A stretch of 64,000 nucleotides of DNA from Mucilaginibacter ginsenosidivorans. Its GTDB lineage: Bacteria; Bacteroidota; Bacteroidia; Sphingobacteriales; Sphingobacteriaceae. The stretch spans positions 4,278,001 to 4,342,000 of the forward strand of contig NZ_CP042436.1 of the NCBI RefSeq assembly GCF_007971025.1. The letters are read 5' to 3'. The position numbers and the translations under genes are program-made. Every line of letters begins with the position of its first letter. Position 1 is the stretch's first letter. The notes under the pieces were generated by a model. The model searched no databases and had not been told where the DNA came from. It saw nothing but the letters and a program-made list of their open reading frames with translations. Positions 59,920 to 64,000 of this stretch are shown piece after piece.

Positions 59920-62900
59920 TTAATTTACTTTAACTGTTCGCGTCCTGTTTTTATCATCAAAAAAAGTGACACTGGTAATTTGGTCATTAAGTTTTATAAA
60001 CCGAGCTGACTGCGACAGGAAGGAAGAACCATAATAAAATTCTTGCTTTTCTGTTTTTCCGTTTTTATAGGTTATCACTGCATAGTTGTCCGTTGACGCG
60101 GGCGATAAAGTACTCGACCCGGAATTTAATTGATAAACCTTCATAAAATCCTTATCCTGGCTTGCTGCCAAAAGCAGGTGCCCCTTATTGTCCCTCAACT
60201 TAACCAAAGCTTTCCCGTTTCCGGGGATATAAATGCCGCTTTGCGCAATGCTCATCGGCTTAAAACCGCCCTTGTCATCACCTTTCAGGATCAAACCGTT
60301 AAATGCATCATACCTGCCTATGGATACGTCTGTGCCGTAATCATTTCCATTGACGGCAACATCCAGGTTGCCATCACCATCGAAATCACCAGTTACCATT
60401 CCGTTCAAAGTTGAAAATTGTGCTTCGGCGGGCAGCGGTATAATGGTAAATTTTCCGTTCCCGTCATTACGCAAATAACACGACTTCAGCAGATTGGCTT
60501 TAAGCCGTAGGGCGCCCTTTCGCTGTTCAGGTGATAATATGTCATCCATTGTCGCGGTTGCGTAAGATTTGTAGTTGGTATATTTCTTTTTCATGCTGAT
60601 CATCTGTTTCAGCATGTCATCGCGCCCATGCATTGGGAATTCCTTTTTATCACCGTTCTGATCGGGCAGGAAGATCGATGGTATAGCCGAATAGGTGCCG
60701 CTTTGGTCGAAATCCTTTGCGGTAATATAGATCGGGTATTTATCGCTGGCCTGTAGTAAGCTGTTTTCGCCCAGGTTTCCGACAATATAATCTATACGGC
60801 CGGTGTGCCTGAAATCGCCCGCCACAATTGAATTCCACATACCCAATTGACCGCCGACGCCTGTGTTTGCTGTCACGTTCACAAACTTTCCATGGTCGTT
60901 CTTAAGAAAAGTAACCGGCATCCATTCACCAGCCATCACCAGATCAGGCCAGCCGTCGCCGTCAAAATCGGTAAAAAGGCCGTCGCAAACCATGCCAGTG
61001 TTTTTTAGGGCAGGCGCAACCTCGTTGGTTACGTCGGTGAATTTAACCACACCATTCTGACTATCGTTACGCAGGATGCAACTGGACACCGCCTTAGGGT
61101 AGTTCCATGGGTCTACCCTACCCGAAACAAACAGGTCAAGCTTGCCATCCTTATTGTAATCTACGGCCCGCACGCATAGTTTGCTGGTGTGATCCATCGG
61201 CAATGCATTTGCTGCCAGGGTGAAATTCCCTTTTCCATCGTTAAGGTATAAGCGGTCCTGGTAATTCGGACTGCCAGGAGCGTCCTTGTAACCTCCACTG
61301 GCGATATACAGATCAGGTTTACCATCACCGTTGACATCAAACAGCAACATTCCCTCATCTTTCGCCTCCGTGAACTTGCCTTTCTGGTCGGGGAACAGAT
61401 CGCGCCTCATGAACTTACCGTCAGCCTGCTGCAAAAACAACTGGGAATGAAGCGCCGAATTGCCTGCGGTCACGATATCATCCAGGCCATTGCCATCAAC
61501 ATCTGCCACAGCAAGTGCAGGGCCGTATTCCGATAGTTTGTGTGGTATTAGCTTTTGAACATTAAAGTCAATAAAATCGCCCTCATCGTGGTGGTATCTG
61601 ATATTTTTAACGCTGTCCACCTCGGTGAAAAGGGTATTCCGGGCAATTTTTGGCTGTTCCCATGAATAAGATTCTTTTGCGTTAACAACATTAGCCGTAA
61701 GTACCTGGTCGGCTTTCACATTTTTTAGCACCTGCTTTTTGCCATTTGGCCAGCGAATTACTACCGAATCCAGTTTACCGGTTTTACCCAGTCCAAAATG
61801 CGCTATATTTTCGTCGGTCGACAAGTAGCCACGGTACGGGTTATTTTCCGAAACCTGGTGCTTGCCGTTATCATAATAAATGTCAGCCCAGGCGCCCAAC
61901 CCATTCAGGTTATGTCCCGTTCCTTTGAATTTTACCTGTATATAATGTGTGTCCGTGCTATCCTTATCACGCGAGGTATTACGATATACAAATGCTTCAT
62001 CATTGATGTTATTGACGATCATATCCATCGCTCCATCGTTATCAAGGTCAGCATAGACCGCTCCATTGGAAAAGCTTGGTATAGCAAGCCCCCAATCCTT
62101 CGTTTCGTCCTTGAAAGTAAGGTTCCCGTTATTTTGGTAAGCATAGTTGTGGATCTTCACCGATGGAATTTGCTCGAGTACCTGTTTTTTTGACCCTATT
62201 GCATAAGCATTTTGCCGGTACACCATAAAATCATGATCTGTTACGTCTTTGGGAAATCCGTTGGTCACGATCACATCCCGGTAGCCATCATTATTAAAAT
62301 CGGTTATCACAGGCGTCCAGCTCCAATCGGTTTGCGCAATACCGCTCATAAACGCGATCTCGCTGAATGCAGGTGCGCCAAGCGAGTCGTTTTGCAGCAC
62401 CCTTGGCCCCTGGTTAAGCTGCAGGGTATTTCGCACATATTGATACTGAATATGAAAAAGGTTAAAACTCTGTATAGTTTGATAACTGTTTGGTGGCATC
62501 ATCATTTTCTTACGATAATTATCCTCCGGGTTCATATCCAGTTCAAAAACATCGGCAAGGCCATCATTATTGATATCGACTATATCCTGGCCCATCGCGT
62601 TGAATGAGGTATGCTTAAAGTATTCTTTGGACTTGTCGGTGAAAGTGCCGTCGTGATTGTTAATGTACAACAGGTTCGGCGAGAGGAAATCGTTGCTTAC
62701 GTAAATATCTTTCCAGCCGTCGCGATTAATATCGACTACGGTTGCGGCATGGCCCAATCCCTGCAGATCAATGCCCGCTTTAAACGAAACATCATGAAAA
62801 ACAGGATGCTTCAATTTTGCATCCCACTCCGCATGATATAATCTCCCCATGCTTGAATGCGGGTATTTGGCCGCCGCGGGGCCAAAAATATTGGGGTAGT

Positions 62901-63495
62901 AGGTTGAACTGGCCTCGTTATCTGTAAGATACATATCCGGGTTACCATCATTGTCATAATCAAAAAAGGTAGCCATGGTTGATTGTATATGAACGTCAAG
63001 TCCGTATTCCTTAGCCATTTCTTTGAAATGCGGCACCCCATCCTTATCAATCCCCTGGTTCACATACAATAAGTTAATCCTGCGGTTTGAATCGGCATAA
63101 ACCGTATTACATACATAAATATCCATCAGGCCGTCACTGTTAATATCGACGACTGAAACGCCTCTTCCCCATCGGCCCGCGGCGCCTACCCCGGCTTTGT
63201 CCGTTACATCTTCAAATTTGAAATCACCTTTGTTGATGTACAGTTTATTGGATACAACATTGCCGGTAAAATAGAGGTCCTGCAAGCCATCGTTGTTAAA
63301 ATCTCCTACGCCAACTCCCCCGCCATTGTAAATATTAACGATATCGAACGGGTTGATGGTGTCATTTTCCACGATCTGGTTATTAAAATGAATACCGGAA
63401 TGTGAAGAGGATATCTTTTCGAAAAGCATATGCTTTTTACACGAAAAAAAGCTCACCAGCCCAAGCAAAAAAATAAATGGATAAAACTTTTTCAT
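59920..63495 (-). CDS. ASPIC/UnbV lipoprotein with VCBS/FG-GAP repeats
   Basis: 1191 residues. A lipoprotein signal (FLLGLVSFFSC, Cys near 19) anchors it to a membrane surface. Many FG-GAP/VCBS repeats of the type DFNNDGLQDLYFTGN, DINSDGLMDIYVCN and DFDGDGWPDLVMAGE follow, forming calcium-binding beta-propellers; an ASPIC/UnbV domain (NPYRGYLSTDENIAHFGLG, VVIRWPNGKKQVLKNV) sits near residues 540-620 with a second propeller region after it. Such proteins often neighbour SusC/SusD loci; the ligand is unknown. The SusD fragment upstream is read in the same direction. Confidence 0.9.
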   Translation of the reverse strand: MKKFYPFIFLLGLVSFFSCKKHMLFEKISSSHSGIHFNNQIVENDTINPFDIVNIYNGGGVGVGDFNNDGLQDLYFTGNVVSNKLYINKGDFKFEDVTDKAGVGAAGRWGRGVSVVDINSDGLMDIYVCNTVYADSNRRINLLYVNQGIDKDGVPHFKEMAKEYGLDVHIQSTMATFFDYDNDGNPDMYLTDNEASSTYYPNIFGPAAAKYPHSSMGRLYHAEWDAKLKHPVFHDVSFKAGIDLQGLGHAATVVDINRDGWKDIYVSNDFLSPNLLYINNHDGTFTDKSKEYFKHTSFNAMGQDIVDINNDGLADVFELDMNPEDNYRKKMMMPPNSYQTIQSFNLFHIQYQYVRNTLQLNQGPRVLQNDSLGAPAFSEIAFMSGIAQTDWSWTPVITDFNNDGYRDVIVTNGFPKDVTDHDFMVYRQNAYAIGSKKQVLEQIPSVKIHNYAYQNNGNLTFKDETKDWGLAIPSFSNGAVYADLDNDGAMDMIVNNINDEAFVYRNTSRDKDSTDTHYIQVKFKGTGHNLNGLGAWADIYYDNGKHQVSENNPYRGYLSTDENIAHFGLGKTGKLDSVVIRWPNGKKQVLKNVKADQVLTANVVNAKESYSWEQPKIARNTLFTEVDSVKNIRYHHDEGDFIDFNVQKLIPHKLSEYGPALAVADVDGNGLDDIVTAGNSALHSQLFLQQADGKFMRRDLFPDQKGKFTEAKDEGMLLFDVNGDGKPDLYIASGGYKDAPGSPNYQDRLYLNDGKGNFTLAANALPMDHTSKLCVRAVDYNKDGKLDLFVSGRVDPWNYPKAVSSCILRNDSQNGVVKFTDVTNEVAPALKNTGMVCDGLFTDFDGDGWPDLVMAGEWMPVTFLKNDHGKFVNVTANTGVGGQLGMWNSIVAGDFRHTGRIDYIVGNLGENSLLQASDKYPIYITAKDFDQSGTYSAIPSIFLPDQNGDKKEFPMHGRDDMLKQMISMKKKYTNYKSYATATMDDILSPEQRKGALRLKANLLKSCYLRNDGNGKFTIIPLPAEAQFSTLNGMVTGDFDGDGNLDVAVNGNDYGTDVSIGRYDAFNGLILKGDDKGGFKPMSIAQSGIYIPGNGKALVKLRDNKGHLLLAASQDKDFMKVYQLNSGSSTLSPASTDNYAVITYKNGKTEKQEFYYGSSFLSQSARFIKLNDQITSVTFFDDKNRTRTVKVN

Positions 63496-63617
63496 ATAAA
63501 CAGGTTAATAACCGGGGAGCCTAAAGTGCCGAATGAATTTAACTTTTTTATTGGATAGCTCAAACCCGGTGATAAAAATACCTGGCGCTGTTACGCCGGG
63601 CTCTATTAATTAAGAAA

Positions 63618-63641
63618 GGCTTTCCCCAATCGGGGAAAGCC
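63618..63641 (-). terminator. Terminator after the SusD gene
   Basis: GGCTTTCCCC and GGGGAAAGCC form a perfect 10-bp stem with a 4-nt loop, followed on the minus strand by TTTCTTAATT. It separates SusD from the ASPIC/UnbV gene. Confidence 0.7.
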
Positions 63642-63682
63642 AGGCCAATTATAAATCAACTCTCATGTTGTGTGTTGAGTTC

Positions 63683-64000
63683 TCATCTGTAAGCCGGGTT
63701 TTGGGTCAGGTTCGGGTTAAGCCCGATAGCGGCCTGCGGGATAGGGAGCAGGTCACGCCCGTCCGGTAATGCTGTACGCCAAACACCATGTGGCTGGCCA
63801 TCATGCGTCGGCCCTGGAGCCGGGTTAGGTTGCGGGGTCGATGTTGCATCTGTGCCGTATGCTTCATGAATAAAGGCCGCTGCTACGCCAGGGCCTGCCC
63901 TGCGAAGATCGTAGAACAACGAGTATTCGCCTGTCAGCTCATGCCTGTATTCGCTCAAAACCATTTGCAGTGGGTCGGTTATCGGAGCAGCAGCAGTACC
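63683..64000 (-). CDS. RagB/SusD-family outer-membrane nutrient-binding protein, C-terminal fragment
   Basis: At least 105 residues, open at the window edge (first codons in frame: GTAAAPITDPLQ). The end LLPIPQAAIGLNPNLTQNPA is the characteristic SusD C-terminus, and YSLFYDLRRAG precedes it. SusD binds glycans with its SusC partner at the outer membrane. The insert with TPQPNPAPGP and THDGQPHGVWRTALP is Pro-rich. The SusC gene would be expected outside the window. Confidence 0.9.
   Translation of the reverse strand, partial: GTAAAPITDPLQMVLSEYRHELTGEYSLFYDLRRAGPGVAAAFIHEAYGTDATSTPQPNPAPGPTHDGQPHGVWRTALPDGRDLLPIPQAAIGLNPNLTQNPAYR

Noticed and set aside
1..64000. CRISPR arrays, IS elements, prophage or integrase genes
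   Set aside because: No direct-repeat/spacer arrays, no transposase or integrase motifs and no terminal inverted repeats with target duplications were seen.

Overview
The window looks like a chromosomal segment of a Bacteroidota bacterium, most likely a Sphingobacteriaceae member close to Mucilaginibacter or Pedobacter. The evidence is the protein families present (DUF4199, DUF3822, BatA-type vWA protein, SusD, ASPIC/UnbV repeat lipoprotein, DUF4406, THX), the Bacteroidota-type promoters (TTTG - about 19-20 nt - TAnnTTTG), weak Shine-Dalgarno signals with several TTG starts, and moderate GC. No rRNA, IS element, prophage or CRISPR array is visible. The genus is an inference from protein and repeat style, not from a marker gene.

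Layout. 1-3295 (+): tail of a GH3-family protein, a four-helix-bundle protein, dxr and rseP. 3369-7936 (-): compact operon of a BatA-like protein, a catalytically degenerate dihydroorotase, an acidic hypothetical protein and a DUF4199 membrane protein. 8022-9351 (+): DUF72 protein and a decayed toxin-antitoxin pair. 9360-17582 (-): PliI-like lipoprotein, GH20 hexosaminidase, a 37-residue ribosomal protein THX, trxB, M19 dipeptidase, and a carboxyltransferase flanked by inverted copies of a dispersed repeat. 17626-28438: two large sensor kinases around a tRNA-Thr(CGT), a cupin, a LOG-family protein, guaB and an M16 peptidase pair. 28710-34447: two paralogous HEAT-like proteins, then small cytosolic proteins (kinase, TfoX-N, DUF2461, DUF892, flavodoxin). 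34448-46272: three more kinase-type sensors, the pta-ackA pair and clpB. 46294-54430: RecD-like helicase, VOC protein, DUF3822-rsmD, a DeoR regulator facing a NUDIX/DUF4406 pair, coaD, and a NUDIX gene whose start codon overlaps that of pyrE. 54828-64000: Tat-exported GH116 glycosidase coupled to a small PPIase, ABC-F protein, tRNA-Lys(CTT), a very large ASPIC/UnbV lipoprotein, and a SusD protein running off the edge.

How it works together. Most of the window is housekeeping: isoprenoid synthesis, membrane proteolysis, pyrimidine and purine synthesis, acetate metabolism, CoA synthesis, redox and proteostasis. Mixed in are Bacteroidota glycan-use genes (GH20, GH116, SusD, ASPIC/UnbV) and five histidine-kinase-type sensors with no response regulator nearby. 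Intergenic DNA carries at least four short dispersed or tandem repeat families, one of which supplies the -33 box of the guaB promoter. Gene remnants (RelE-type toxin, DUF421 protein, alpha/beta hydrolase tail) mark local decay. I found no clear new multi-gene defence or biosynthetic system. The most unusual items are the metal-site-less dihydroorotase, the overlapping start codons of pyrE and the NUDIX gene, the HEAT-like pair, the inverted-repeat-flanked carboxylase, and a possible 26-residue membrane peptide.
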